Source: Oenanthe sinensis
Taxonomy: Eukaryota; Streptophyta; Magnoliopsida; Apiales; Apiaceae
Length of the DNA: 64,000 nt
Reading direction: 5' to 3'
Assembly: GCA_028671895.1 (NCBI GenBank)
Contig: CM053810.1
Location: forward strand, 58,591,501 to 58,655,500
Made by a program: the position numbers and the translations under genes. Of the stretch, positions 22,548 through 34,000 are shown piece by piece (within the stretch, counting starts at the first letter, position 1; every line of letters begins with the position of its first letter). The notes beneath the pieces are model-generated. The model ran no database searches. It was not told the DNA's origin and worked only from the letters and a program-made list of their open reading frames with translations.

Positions 22548-23445
22548 GTACGTCCCTCTACCATAATTATTTAGTTTAGTTCAACATTCAAGTAGCCATT
22601 TACGACCCATATATGTTATGCAATATTTAATTACACAGAGATATAAAATCTTTTTTATGTGAGATGCAATATTTTGGAGCTCAAGTTTTGTATAATTAGT
22701 AATGTTTTAGATTTTCTGTAATAACTTTGGATTATTCCCCTTACGGATTATTCGCGTTACGCCGAATTGAGTGCTACAATCGAAGTGGGCTTCACGCAGG
22801 CTTCTGCTTCTGGTCTGGATGTGGTACTCCACCTTCTTCAAGAGAATATATATGATCTTGAACGTAACTGATAGTTTGGAGCTGCCAAAGTCTGTAATCA
22901 GAAAGCAAGAAGGTGAAAAAGTGCATTAACATCACAGACACAGTTACCTCCTACGACTGGTGATGGTCTGTTTGAGACTGCGTGGAGCAGCCAAGTTGTA
23001 ATGACTTTTAATTAAGAGTCATCAGTCAAGTGAAAAAGATCCACTTGCTGGCTGTTTATTACGGAGTAAGGATAGTATAGACTTTTATTATATAATAATA
23101 GCTTAGTATCAGTCTCTCTTCTTTTTACATATGATGAGTTCCCCTGGATGAGCAAAGAGACTAGAATCTTCCTGCTGGCCCAACTAATAATGAAGAACAA
23201 AGTCTATTAAAGGCTCACGAGATGAACAAAGAAGCGCAAACTTTCAGAACAATGAGGGAGATGTCAAGGTTGACGGGCAAATATTTGAGAACAGAGGGAG
23301 TACCTCATGCCTGACAATAAATCGACAACTACTAATTGTCTGCCTCAAAGATCTGCTAAAATTTATTAAATTGTTCTATTCCATTCATTTATATGTATTT
23401 TCAGATAACATACACTAATTACATGTAAGTGTCTGTTGTTCTTTA

Positions 23446-24310
23446 CGGTTATTACCGTCTACATTAAATTGAAAAGGTCTATTGCCAATATATATAATGC
23501 TCGTACTGAATCATATACACGCTGTAAATTGTTTTTAAAATTCTGCTGTATGCTAAATTTTCTTTTGACTTAATTCACTGTTATTTTGTGGTTAAATCAA
23601 CCCCCAATTCAAAGTGCATATATAGTCCATAGATGATTTATCAAACACGAAGAGATTATAATCGATTCTTGTAAGTTCACTATTTCACTATTTCATAAAT
23701 ATGTTAGGAATATATTTAATCTAAAAATTACTAAATTAGTGAAAGTTTTATAATTATGGATCCAATATTCGTGAAATAAATAAAGAAATAATACATATTT
23801 ATAAATTTGGAGCCTAAATTATTGTTATACATGACAGTCAATATACAATTTCATTATAATTAAAAATTTATATACAATTTGAAAACAAAAGAACAAATAT
23901 ATAAAATGATTATAATCATGTTTTTTTTCTTGGATTGCAAAAATTTTAAACAAAAAATGTTTGTCAGGGTGTCTTTTATATTATAACATTAAATTATCCT
24001 ATATATTTGATATAGTGTAATTTAAAAATTAAAAATGTTAAATTATTAAAATTCAGATTTTTAATTCAGGAAATCTTTTATATATAACATTATCCATTAT
24101 CTTGATAATAATTATAATAAATTAAAATTTTAAAGTATAATATACCCTGAATTTCTAATTAAAAATATAAAAGTTTATTGCAAATATTTATAATAACTAT
24201 AAAGGTAATAAATTTTGGAACTCATCAAAATTAAGATATGTCCAAAATAGAACACAAAAAAATGCTACGATTATTATATATTAATGAGAGAGGAATAGAG
24301 TGTAATAACA
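23446..24310. other. AT-rich intergenic DNA, no gene seen
   Basis: No ORF of note, no RNA gene and no clear repeat ends were found. Confidence 0.5.
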
Positions 24311-24416
24311 ATGGCAACAAACATAGATACACTACCAAAGGAAGGGCTTCAAAATCTCTGTTCATCTAGCAACCAAATCCGGCAACATCAACTCTTTTTC
24401 GATTACATCAATGGAG
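24311..24416 (+). CDS. Exon-like N-terminal coding segment, unrecognised
   Basis: ATG at 24311 opens 35 codons (MATNIDTLPKEGLQNLCSSS, later HQLFFDYING) and ends at CAATGGAG|GTATGTG, a good donor. Composition and codon use look protein-coding compared with the AT-rich surroundings. No continuation was found downstream, where a Helitron starts 31 bp after the donor. It may be exon 1 of a disrupted gene or a captured fragment. Family not recognised. Confidence 0.35.
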
Positions 24417-24447
24417 GTATGTGATATTTGGATTTTGAAAGCTACAA

Positions 24448-24996
24448 TCTATATTATATTATTATAATCAAATTAAAGAACTTTTTTTTAAAACACTTAG
24501 GTGAACCATAAAAAAAATCATGACCGTTCAATTTTAGATGAACCATAGAAACGATTCTAACCATCCAATTTTAATAAAATCTAATTATAGAAAAAAAAAA
24601 TATATATATATATATATATATTACATACAACTGTATCCCCGATAATTCTCTTTTTATACAACTCTTCACAGATAATATTATATTTAAATTATAATCTATA
24701 TTTTCTATTTTAAGGATCATACTTATCCTATAATCTTTATTTAATATATCATTAAATTTTATGAATATTAATATATATATCATTGTATATAAAAATGTAA
24801 AAAAGAAATTAACAATTATATAATCTAATGGTTATTATATTTATTAAAAATATAATAATTAACCACAATTATTTAACCTCATACAAACAATATTGTATAG
24901 AAAAAAGGTAATAATAAAATAAATTATCATATTAAATTAAATATTAAAATCATATATAATTTATTAATATCGTGTTTTGCACGGGTTATAAGCTAG
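24448..24996 (+). mobile_element. Non-autonomous Helitron
   Basis: It begins TCTATATTATATTATTATAA after an A and ends CGTGTTTTGCACGGGTTATAAGCTAG before a T. The 3' part holds the expected hairpin (CGTG..CACG) a few bases before CTAG, and insertion between A and T fits the Helitron rule. 549 bp, AT-rich, no protein. Confidence 0.8.
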
Positions 24997-25707
24997 TATA
25001 CACTTTAAAGTGGATTAATACAATGAAGCTCCTGCTCAAATTGATATCAAACCATGTGATTTGGATTAAGAAAGATGTATCTTGCAATACACAACAGAAG
25101 TTTAATGAATTTCATATATTCGTATATGTTTGCAATTCAATACAATATTATATTACTTGATGCGTGTTGATTGTCATATATAGTGGATCGATGTTGCTGT
25201 CATCTAGGATGGTACTTCTGACTTCTAAGCCTACTCCTGACCTGTACACTTGTGGCACAGATTTCTGATCTTCTTCAGGTAAAGACTTGCTTTGACTTCT
25301 TTTTAAAGTCATGTCAATGCCCTCCTGTTGTGTCATCAGAGGCATGAAATAGCAAATCCTATGCACGGCAATAAACATTAGAATAAGCAGTGGATGGATG
25401 CTTGTTGATCGAGACGTTCTTTGTTTGAGTTTCTGGGATTTCCCTGATTCAAACTCAGTAACTTATGCTATCTAGAAGACAACATACGAAGATATGTTCA
25501 TCCTTATCGTAGCCTCCTGGAGCGCAAGACTGCCATAGTATAATGATACTCTTCGGCCAATATATATATACGCATCCTACCTTCCATTCTCTTTTTGCCT
25601 TCCAGGTATCAATTACCTTCAACAGATATCCAATAAAAATTTAAAAGTAAAATCTCAGAAGATTAATAAGATCGATCACACACCTTAAAAATGGTAAATT
25701 TACTTAC

Positions 25708-26162
25708 AAATTTTGAAATTGCAGCCTCCAAGAGTTAACTTACTATTATGTGCCAAGAACAACCATCTCATATATAGTGACTGTAATTGAAAAGTATGAA
25801 GTTATGAATAAATAATTAAAAAGACACAATTAACCAATAATTTACAAATACCTGTAAACAGGTTAATTAAAGATTATATACTCATCCATCAAATCATCAA
25901 ATAATTATAGTACCCGATCTAATTGAACAATGGAAACTTTAATTATGCTATATAAATTTGCTTGAACTGATTGTATCTATGACAGAGATGGCAAAAACTT
26001 AGATTCACACCAAAAAATTAACAGATCTGAGCATAAGTAATAAAAGGAGTGAGTCGATCGGTAAAACCTAACCCTCAGGCACACCTTCAGATAATCATTA
26101 TCGTCAGAATCATCACAGCTGTCATCTTCACTGTCCTCGGCAGCGGATCTAACACAAACCAT
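25708..26162 (-). CDS. Small acidic-protein gene, copy C (5' exons)
   Basis: Exon 1 (26085-26162, 26 codons) reads MVCVRSAAEDSEDDSCDDSD, then DNDYLK, and ends at AAG|GTGTG. Exon 2 (25708-25780, 73 nt) lies between TTACAG and GTAAGTA and continues in frame with SLYMRWLFLAHNSKLTLGG followed by CNFKI. The leader AAACCCTAATTCAAATTTTT before the ATG resembles the leader of copies A and B. The exon 2 words WLFLAH and GGCNF match those copies, so the three loci share ancestry. Downstream exons could not be joined with confidence. An open minus-strand segment at 25150-25378 with MPLMTQQEGIDMTLKRSQSK could be a later exon. Family and function not recognised; the acidic, probably disordered N-terminus is the only visible property. 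Confidence 0.4.
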
Positions 26163-26857
26163 TTTATCCGATAAAAATTTGAATTAGGGTTTAATAAGAA
26201 CCCGCGCAACAACGGTGTGGAGAGACAACGAAGAGAGAGAGGAAATCCTGTGTAATAGTTTTCCTTCAGAACAGCATGCTTATCTACGGAGGCGTACCCC
26301 CATTATCTATAAACGCGTATACCTTGCATGTAATGCCAAAACTGGTGCCACGCGTGTCCTTGAAATGTACATCAATATATTGTTTTTTACTCCGTTTAAA
26401 AATAATTGACGCTTGATTTTTTAATATTAAATTTTGACTACATAGTTAAAATTTTTATTTTTAAACTTTTTATAAATAAAAATGTTGAATTAAAATTTTT
26501 ATTTAAAAATAATAATTTTAATTATGTAGTCAAAATTCATATAAAAATGTGTAACAAAAAGTTAAGTATCAATTATTTTCAAATAGAGGGAATAACTAAA
26601 TTATAACATGTGTACATTTTAAACATATTTTAATTATATATGTCATACCGAATATTATATTTATTCGATTTAGGGCTCGAATCTTATAATAACCGATTCG
26701 GCGAGACTAGTTTACACCCTTAGGGTTAATGTTGGTCCATTTTAATAATTTTAAAATATTTTATTTTTAAAGGGTGAACACCTATATTTTTATCAAGGAT
26801 ACTCAAAAAAAATATTTTTGATATCATATTTACAACAAAATTAGCTATAAGAATATA
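26163..26857. other. Intergenic DNA, probable promoter of copy C on its left side
   Basis: The part next to 26162 is the 5' flank of the minus-strand acidic gene. The rest is AT-rich, with tttaaaaatt-type inverted runs near 26440-26520. No gene recognised. Confidence 0.4.
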
Positions 26858-27141
26858 CTCCCTCCGTCTCTTTAAACTTTTCCTACTTTCCTTTTTGGTA
26901 AATTCAAAAAACATTTCCTATTACTATTTTGATACATAAAAAACCATTTCTCCCTTTATTAAACAATTACACAAAAATGACAGTTATATTAAACAATTAC
27001 AAAAAATTGTTTCACTTTTCACCTTATAAACCAAAAAACACAGACCCTCACCTACTCCCGTTAAAACCCTAATATCTTTTCTCTTTCGTTCCTCCCGTCT
27101 TCTCTATTCCGCCACCAAACCCTAATTATTCTATCAAAAAC

Positions 27142-27525
27142 ATGAGTTTACATTATGGATTTTCCGATTCCGATGATGAAGATGCTAATACGGTTGAGTA
27201 CGAGTGCTCCGATCCCGATCACTGTGACAAAGGTGTTCGTTGTGATGGGGAACACAGTTATAGCCGTCAATATGTTCGATTGAGACGGGGACGAACTCAT
27301 TTTGAGGAATCGGTGGCAAAATCGGATGTGACCGTCGATCAAAACCCTCGATCGCCGTTGCATGAAAGTGTTATTGAAGTCCCCTTTGATGAATATGATG
27401 CTCCTCCGTCCCCCATTTCTTTAGATCCAGTTCAAGTGGCCGCCGTTGTTGCTCCAGATCCGTCGAGCGATGACTTGGACGACGACGTTGAGGCTGATTC
27501 AGAAGATGCATGCTCCCGGTCCTAA
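27142..27525 (+). CDS. Acidic 127-aa ORF within the Stowaway-type element
   Basis: Starts MSLHYGFSDSDDEDANTVEY, about 20 bp after an ACCCTAATTATTC leader. It has a Cys/His cluster (YECSDPDHCDKGVRCDGEHS, residues ~18-37), a basic stretch (RLRRGRTHF) and a second acidic block near the C-terminus (DDLDDDVEADSED). The base composition is less AT-rich than its surroundings. No domain recognised. It may be an exon captured together with the LEUNIG fragment, or a gene of its own. Everything after the stop up to 27832 looks like untranslated leader. Confidence 0.45.
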   Translation: MSLHYGFSDSDDEDANTVEYECSDPDHCDKGVRCDGEHSYSRQYVRLRRGRTHFEESVAKSDVTVDQNPRSPLHESVIEVPFDEYDAPPSPISLDPVQVAAVVAPDPSSDDLDDDVEADSEDACSRS

Positions 27526-27831
27526 TCGGAGTAAATTTCAGAAGACTCACTCTCTCGTCTCTTCCTTTTCTCATCTCTCTCTCTCTCCCTTTTTCTCTAT
27601 CTCTCTCTCTCCCTCTCTCCCTCCCTTTTTCTCTATATTATACTCCCCCCTACATAATATATTGTTGCTTTGGACGTAGACAGTTTCAACGACATTGTAA
27701 AGTCCAAGCCTTACTTTTGACAAATCTTCGTATTACACTCCATATTTCTAATGATGAGCATTTGATGGAGCTTAAGAATCTATTATCTGGTGGTACTGAT
27801 AACATTTGGTAACATTTTGGGTTGAGCAAAT

Positions 27832-28324
27832 ATGTCTCATACTAACTGGGAAGCTGATAAAATGTGAGTTCTTTCTTTTAATTTGCATCTTTTTTTCATT
27901 CTTGTGTTTTTTTCAAGATTTGTGTATGGATTTGCAGTTTTAAAGGTTTGGTTTTGTGGGGTTGACAAGTTATTACATATATGTGTATAGATAGAGATAT
28001 TTGTTTATCTACTTTGGCTGTTCTAGGTTTTGAAATTCTTGATTTCTTGTTTTGGGTTTTTGTCTTTTGATTTTATAGGGTTAATTTAATTATATCTGTT
28101 CACTCTTTGCTTTTAGTAACTTAGTTATTGGATTTTTTGATTAGAGTTTGGTTTAGAAGAATTTGTTGGGACTTGGGACTGGGGAGTCATAAATTTCTTT
28201 TAGTGATACTTTTAAGCTGTTAATTTCGATAAAGGTTTAATCTTTTTGTTTTTTAAGTGGCAAGAAATGTTCTGTGATTAACAGGCTAGATGTTTACATC
28301 CATGATTATTTAGTGAAGCAATGA
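27832..28324 (+). pseudogene. LUG: LEUNIG 5'-end fragment (LisH domain start)
   Basis: Exon 1 (27832-27863) encodes MSHTNWEADK and ends AAAAT|GTGAGT. Exon 2 (28285-28324) follows TTAACAG and gives MLDVYIHDYLVKQ and a stop, 23 residues in all. LEUNIG co-repressors start with almost the same sequence, the beginning of their LisH/LUFS domain, and also have an intron after this ATG-proximal exon. In LEUNIG the chain continues with Arg-Asp-Leu and hundreds more residues; here it breaks off exactly there. A long CT-rich leader (27546-27650), typical of such genes, precedes it. No WD40 or LUFS remainder exists nearby, so this is a truncated copy. Confidence 0.8.
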
Positions 28325-28616
28325 TGCACAGAGACAGTTTTTTCTATTTGTAGTTTGAAAATGTACAAGTGTAAGTGTTGTATAAGTGTTGTAATTACCA
28401 TAATCCATGTAGTTGTAATAGGGAGTTTTGATTGGTTTTTGAAAATGCATCTTGTAATCTCATTGGTTGACAGTGGATTGACCTTATAATTGCAAGTAAA
28501 CAACATTCTCACTTTCCAATAAATTTTCTCAGTTAATTGTCTAGAATGCTAATCATTTCTTTCCTTAAAACCCGTGTCATTCACAAAACAAGCAAAGTAT
28601 TAAGAGACAGAGGGAG

Positions 28617-29669
28617 TAGCAATTACTACAAGAAAAATAGTTTTAAATTATCAACATTCAGTATTACTCAGAATAAACATATAATTGTTTATTTTTGATT
28701 TTCAATATATATCGTATGATCCATACTCATTATAACGGTTTAAAAAAATTATTGTGTAAAATTTTTTATTAGGAAAATGTTTAAAAGATTACGTTATGCC
28801 AATGAATAAGGTTAGACAATGATTTATAAATTCATTATTTTATTATATATTCAATGAATTAAGTAAATAAATTTTCTCTCAAAAAAAAGTAAATAAATTC
28901 TCTCAAAATATCAATAATATTAATCTCTCACTATTTAGCTAAATAATAATAATAATATCGCACTCTCAATCCGATAATCGAGTGTATGTCTTTAATAAGT
29001 ATTTATCTCTTTATCACTTACTTTTATTTGTATGAAATTAATCTACAGAGTTAGTTCATTACATAAATTAAACAATCAAAATTACTTTTTATCGATTAAA
29101 CTATTAATGCAATAAAAACTTAATTATGGTACAAAACATGGCTTTCTGTTGCATTATAGAAATAAATTACTACTTAAAGCATTTTTAACGGGTTCGCTAT
29201 AATTACTACTCAGCATTTTTTAAAATAAAATTAAAAAAATAAATTTATTTTTTCTGAATTACTTGTCTTCAGAAAATAAATTTGTCCACATATTCATATA
29301 CTCATATTCGCTGGTGAATTTATGTCACGTCTTCTCCAAAAATTGATTTAAATCGAATTTTTATTTGAAGGGGTCAAGTCGCTTCTTTTTTGTCCAAGTT
29401 GAAGTCAGAGTTATTCACGAACGATCAACAAAATATTATTAATGTATAGATTTTTCAAACAATATTTTTCACATGATCAATTTCTTGGAATGTCAAATGA
29501 TCCTTCAAAATGGATACTAATAAATATAGGTCACAATAACGTTCCACAAAGCATACTGCAAATGTTAAAGTTGACTGTTTTGTGCAAGAGTAGCTTGTTG
29601 CACAAAACGCACACATTTTCAAGTCATTTGCATTGCTTTCTACGTGAGTTTTCATCAATTTTTCTCATC
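28617..29669. other. AT-rich intergenic DNA, no gene seen
   Basis: No credible coding region. Short ORFs at 29442-29723 on both strands reach into the adjacent inverted-repeat element and look incidental. Confidence 0.5.
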
Positions 29670-30252
29670 TTAAATATCACTTGCATTATTCACTTCATCC
29701 AAATATATCACTTTGGTCACTAACTGCTAGTTTAACTTATTTTAGTCACTAATTTTGATTTTTTTATCAAATATATCACTTGAGCCACTATTATTCATGT
29801 GAAATGATAGAGTTGCCCCTGTAATTAAAAATAAAATAATTTAAAAAAATTAAAATTTATGAAATTTAATAATTTAAAATTTATTAAAATTTATTAAAGT
29901 GAATTTATTGATTTTTTATTGAAAATTTAACTTTCGTGAATTTAAATTTTGTGGAATTTTAAATTGTTCAATTGTTTTTATTAAATTTAAATTTCATAAA
30001 TTCTATTAAATTTAACAATTTTATTAAATTTAATAAATTTTAAATTTATTAAATTTCATAAATTTTAAGTTTTTGTTAAATCGTTTTTATTTTAAATTGC
30101 AGGGACAACTCTATCATTTCACATGGATAACAGTGGCCCAAGTGATATATTTGATAAAAACAATTAAAGTCAGTGACTAAAATGAGTCAAACTAGCAGTT
30201 AGTAACCAAAGTGATATATTTGAATGAAGTGAATGATGCAAGTGATATTTAA
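29670..30252. mobile_element. MITE-like element with ~150-bp terminal inverted repeats
   Basis: The left arm starts TTAAATATCACTTGCATTAT. The right arm, read inward, starts TTAAATATCACTTGCATCAT and stays similar for about 150 bases (through atgatagagttg). The centre is aattta-rich and partly palindromic, so the whole could form one long hairpin. A target duplication cannot be separated from the palindromic TTAA ends. It lies just downstream of the sphingosine kinase stop. Confidence 0.7.
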
Positions 30253-30475
30253 CCTTTTTTTTTTTAACATCGATTGAATCTTTGCAAAACAGATTACCCC
30301 CACCAAATACACATTATCAGCTGTTTCGGCACTAAAAGTATTAATTACATAATTGAAGCCACCCAAAAAGGTTTAAAGAATAGCCTTATATTGGAGTAAA
30401 AACTGTAGCTAAACCTTGATTGACAGTAATTTGAAGCTTTCCATATGTCAGCAATGACTTCTGGTCACATTTGTA

Positions 30476-30541
30476 TGTTCCTTTCCCTCTGGCCAGGACC
30501 TCACCGTCTGTTCCTTTCCCTCTAGCCAGGACCTCACCGTC
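30476..30541 (-). repeat. 33-bp tandem duplication in the last SPHK exon
   Basis: The coding unit for DGEVLARGKGT is present twice head to tail (30509-30541 and 30476-30508), differing at one base. Related kinases have this conserved segment once. The reading frame is kept, so the last exon alone stays open. Confidence 0.9.
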
Positions 30542-30948
30542 TGAGTCTATGATCCCTTCCTTGGATGGATCATCAGTTTGCGAACCAGGTTCCAAAATGA
30601 ACGCCTTCACCTAATATTCATGTCAATCGCATCAGATTTACACATGCAAGAAGCATTTTCATATACATCTTTTTTTACATGTTCATAATTGCAGACATAG
30701 ATGATAGTAGTACAGCCTCTACATTCCACAATCTATGTTCTATAGACAACATCAGAAGGACTTTTTATTAACAATATGTATTGACATTTAAATATAAGAT
30801 TATTTATCACTAGTATTTAATCTTTAGTTCGATTCTATTATTATTAGGAATACTAGTATGTAAAATAGGGCAGGTATACTTATAATTGCAAATTAAGAAA
30901 ATAGCTAAATAATGTATATAAACATTTTAGTTATATTTGAAAATTGTT

Positions 30949-31017
30949 TTTTTTTTTTGACATCAATAACTATTCATTAATGAATTGTAACAAAGTACAA
31001 TGACCTAAAAAGGAGTG
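30949..31017 (-). mobile_element. Short retroposon tail in SPHK intron 9
   Basis: A 69-bp segment starting with a T-run (an A-tail on the minus strand) is flanked by the 15-bp duplication TATTTGAAAATTGTT (30934-30948 and 31018-31032). This fits a severely 5'-truncated LINE or SINE insertion on the minus strand. Confidence 0.65.
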
Positions 31018-34000
31018 TATTTGAAAATTGTTATTCTTTAATTGTGAATAGATACTACTTTATTAGCTTATATAAGCTTTATTCAAAACAAATACAATAT
31101 AATTCTAATGGATAAAATTAGTAAAATATGAAGTATATATATAAATTTGTAGAGGTAAATAACTAAAAAGTAAGTAAAAATCAAAATAAATTTAGAAGGG
31201 TGGTACCAAAAATATAATTATTATAAAAATCAATCATGTTTGTACATCTAATTATAAGAGAACTTGTTAAAAAATAAAATGTTAATCAACAAAATAAATT
31301 TAAAGATTAAATAAGAATTAATGTTTCTTGTATGGGTATGGTAAATGCATAATAATTTAATCAATAACAAAGAATTATTAATAAATAAGTTATTTTCTAA
31401 TTATGTAGTTAATATCAATATAACAAATAAATATTATTTAATTTTGTAGTTACAAAGAAACGAACACGAAATTGGGATGAAACCAAATTTAATATTACAC
31501 GGTACCAATTTTGGGGTTTCTGGGGTGAACCAAATTCAGAATATACTGTATTATTAATAGTGGAAGAGATCCCGTCACAAATTTTTTACAACAATCGCTC
31601 CGCGCTTTTTTTATAACATATAGGTGAAAACCCTAAAAATGTTATTTTAAGCGCAAATACATGACATGACCCCAAATTCACATAAAAAATCTCATATTAA
31701 TGTTATCCACAATAAAAATTCAGTACTTTATGTGCTTAATTATAGAGTATGATAGGGCCAGTATGATTCGAGGTATCAAAAATTACTTGAAAGTGTGACT
31801 CATATATGAAAAGGAATATAATGGTGTATCGAGTGTAATCGATGCCACAATTGATCCCTGTAATGGTAAAGTCTTGAATTGTATAATGAAGATAACGATC
31901 ATTTTACAATTATTGTAGAAAACCTAACAAGGAATTGCAAAGATTCTTCTACAGAGATTTAATTGTAAATCAACATTTACAGGGAAAGTGACATAAGCAT
32001 GATGAAATATTTAAATTTCTTGTCAAATGTCAAGGCAATAAGTCAGGAAATGCTACAGTATCATTGTTTTTCAAGGTTGATTACTGCTCATGGGACTGAA
32101 ATCTAATGTCTTCATGTTCTATTCTGTCAGAGATAATTTGTTTGTCCACTTAATTTTAATATTATAATATAAAAAATTCGGAGGGTAATTGGGTAAAAAA
32201 GAGACTCAAAATTAGTACTGAATCACTTAATTTGAAATTTTGTAGGCATTTGCCTTCATTATATCCTTAAATTTCAAAAAATCCATATTCCATCTTTCCT
32301 TCATTTCTAAATATATTGTTTCTAAATATGTATACCGTGCAACTAACTTATGGCAAGTCTACTTCTATTTTTAATGTCAAGTAATGAAATTTTTGGACTC
32401 CAGAATCATATTACTTCTAATGCTTTAATATATTTTATATAGATGTATATATTGAATTATCAGGTTAGCTTAATAATTGTTAGTCAAACAATAAACTCAC
32501 CTTGAGATACAGTACATGAGGTGATTTGACATGGTTTCCATTGTTCATTTCAGTCATTAGAGCTATCAAGGGTAACTTGGAGCATGTCTTCATTATGATC
32601 AGATCCAAATAACCATCAACAAACTGCACATTTAAAAGCAAAAATAATTAACCAACTAATGTATTCCAGAAAATTAACAAACAGAGTAGAATGTTAAATG
32701 AAATGTATTGAAGAATGAGACAAGAGTCCGAAGGTACGTAGATGACAGGCGTATTAAACCCAAGAAGTAAAATATGGATCTGAGTTACAGCTAAAAATTA
32801 AAAACTAGTGACCTCAAAAAATTTAGCTTGTGAAAGACCGTCTATATAATGAAATCTTCATCACATATACACAAGACAACACAGGAAAAATGATGTAAAA
32901 AACATATCGAACGAAAAAATAAAAAAATAAAGAAAAGGACACGATGAATTTGAACTGATAGAAAGAAATCAACCTTGGCATCAGGAGCTGCCATGGTGTC
33001 CTCACTGCCCCAAGGTACATTGTGAAGCCAGACTGAAATAAAAGGACCTTCAATCTTTCTCCAATTCAAATTCTGCAGGTCAATATTGGACTGTCGATAT
33101 CCATGCTGTTGAATATGAATCATCTCCTCTTCACTTGGACCACAAGTACAAAAGCCTCCAGCACATTCAACATTTTGTCCACTTAGTTCGTCGCCGAAAG
33201 CTTCAAAGCCAGGAGCGGGTACAAAATATAAAAGTCCGTTGTATGTCCGCAAATGCAAGCAATATCCGTTGAAGTGCCTGTAAAAACACTAGTCTTGAAA
33301 AGACAAAACTAACCCTAACTCCTTAAGCAATCTACGAACAAATTTCAGAACCTCATTTTCAGACACCCTCAAACCCTTTTATATAGTGTTGTTCAGAATG
33401 TAAATAGAATGAAGTCGCATAGAACTAGCCACTTCAAGATAAATTCACTATGCTAAACAGACTATTATGATCAAAGATGCACATGTTTTTCAACAGACTA
33501 GTTGATTAACCAGATATAGAGCTGTATTTTCCTACCAAGGTAGTAACTAATGCCAAAGAACACATGCCCATTAAGATTGACAAGAAGTTGGCAATAATCA
33601 TTTCAATGGACGGGTTTGGTTCAGTATTCAATCTGGAACATGAGGGAAACATATACTATACTATTACACCTCTTCCTAGAAAGATAGTTGACTTGTTCCC
33701 ATTTTCTGGGCATGGATAAATAAACATGCTGCAAAAATACTTGCAAAATATTCATTTTATTTCCACATATACAAACATTTAAGAATGTATGGATCAACAA
33801 ATTATAAGCCATAGTTGATGATTTCTTATGCACAACTTATAGTTCATTTTGTTTATTAAAAAACAAAAACTTAAAATATTCCTTCGCCAATCACAGGTAA
33901 GACTTGACTGATAAAATACAAGGATATATTGATATGTGACCTCAAATACATATTAACACTGAGGTTAGAACCTTGATTTGTATACAAAATATAAAAAAGG

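Larger units (their letters stand above)
18790..23445 (+). repeat. Duplicated block B (paired with 7850-10125)
   Basis: The matching parts are about 18790-18889, 20523-20575 and 21218-23445. Two insertions (18890-20522 and about 20576-21217) interrupt the similarity. Apart from those, the order and spacing of block A are kept, including the acidic exon and the following exon-like segments. Confidence 0.75.
26858..28616 (+). mobile_element. Large Stowaway-type element carrying gene fragments (Pack-type)
   Basis: The left end CTCCCTCCGTCTCTTTAAAC and the right end (read inward) CTCCCTCTGTCTCTTAATAC are matching inverted repeats. TA stands directly outside both ends (26856-26857 and 28617-28618), as for Stowaway elements. 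At 1759 bp it is far longer than a usual Stowaway MITE. The middle, about 27060-28550, consists of gene-like DNA: a CCCTAA/CT-rich leader, a 127-codon acidic ORF, a long CT tract, and the spliced 5' end of LEUNIG. I infer capture of host gene sequence between two Stowaway ends. Alternatively two separate MITE ends of one family happen to face each other. Confidence 0.6.

Noticed and set aside
32823..33053. Minus-strand ORF ending in a Phe/Tyr-rich run
   Set aside because: Out-of-frame reading of SPHK exon 8 continuing into the intron.
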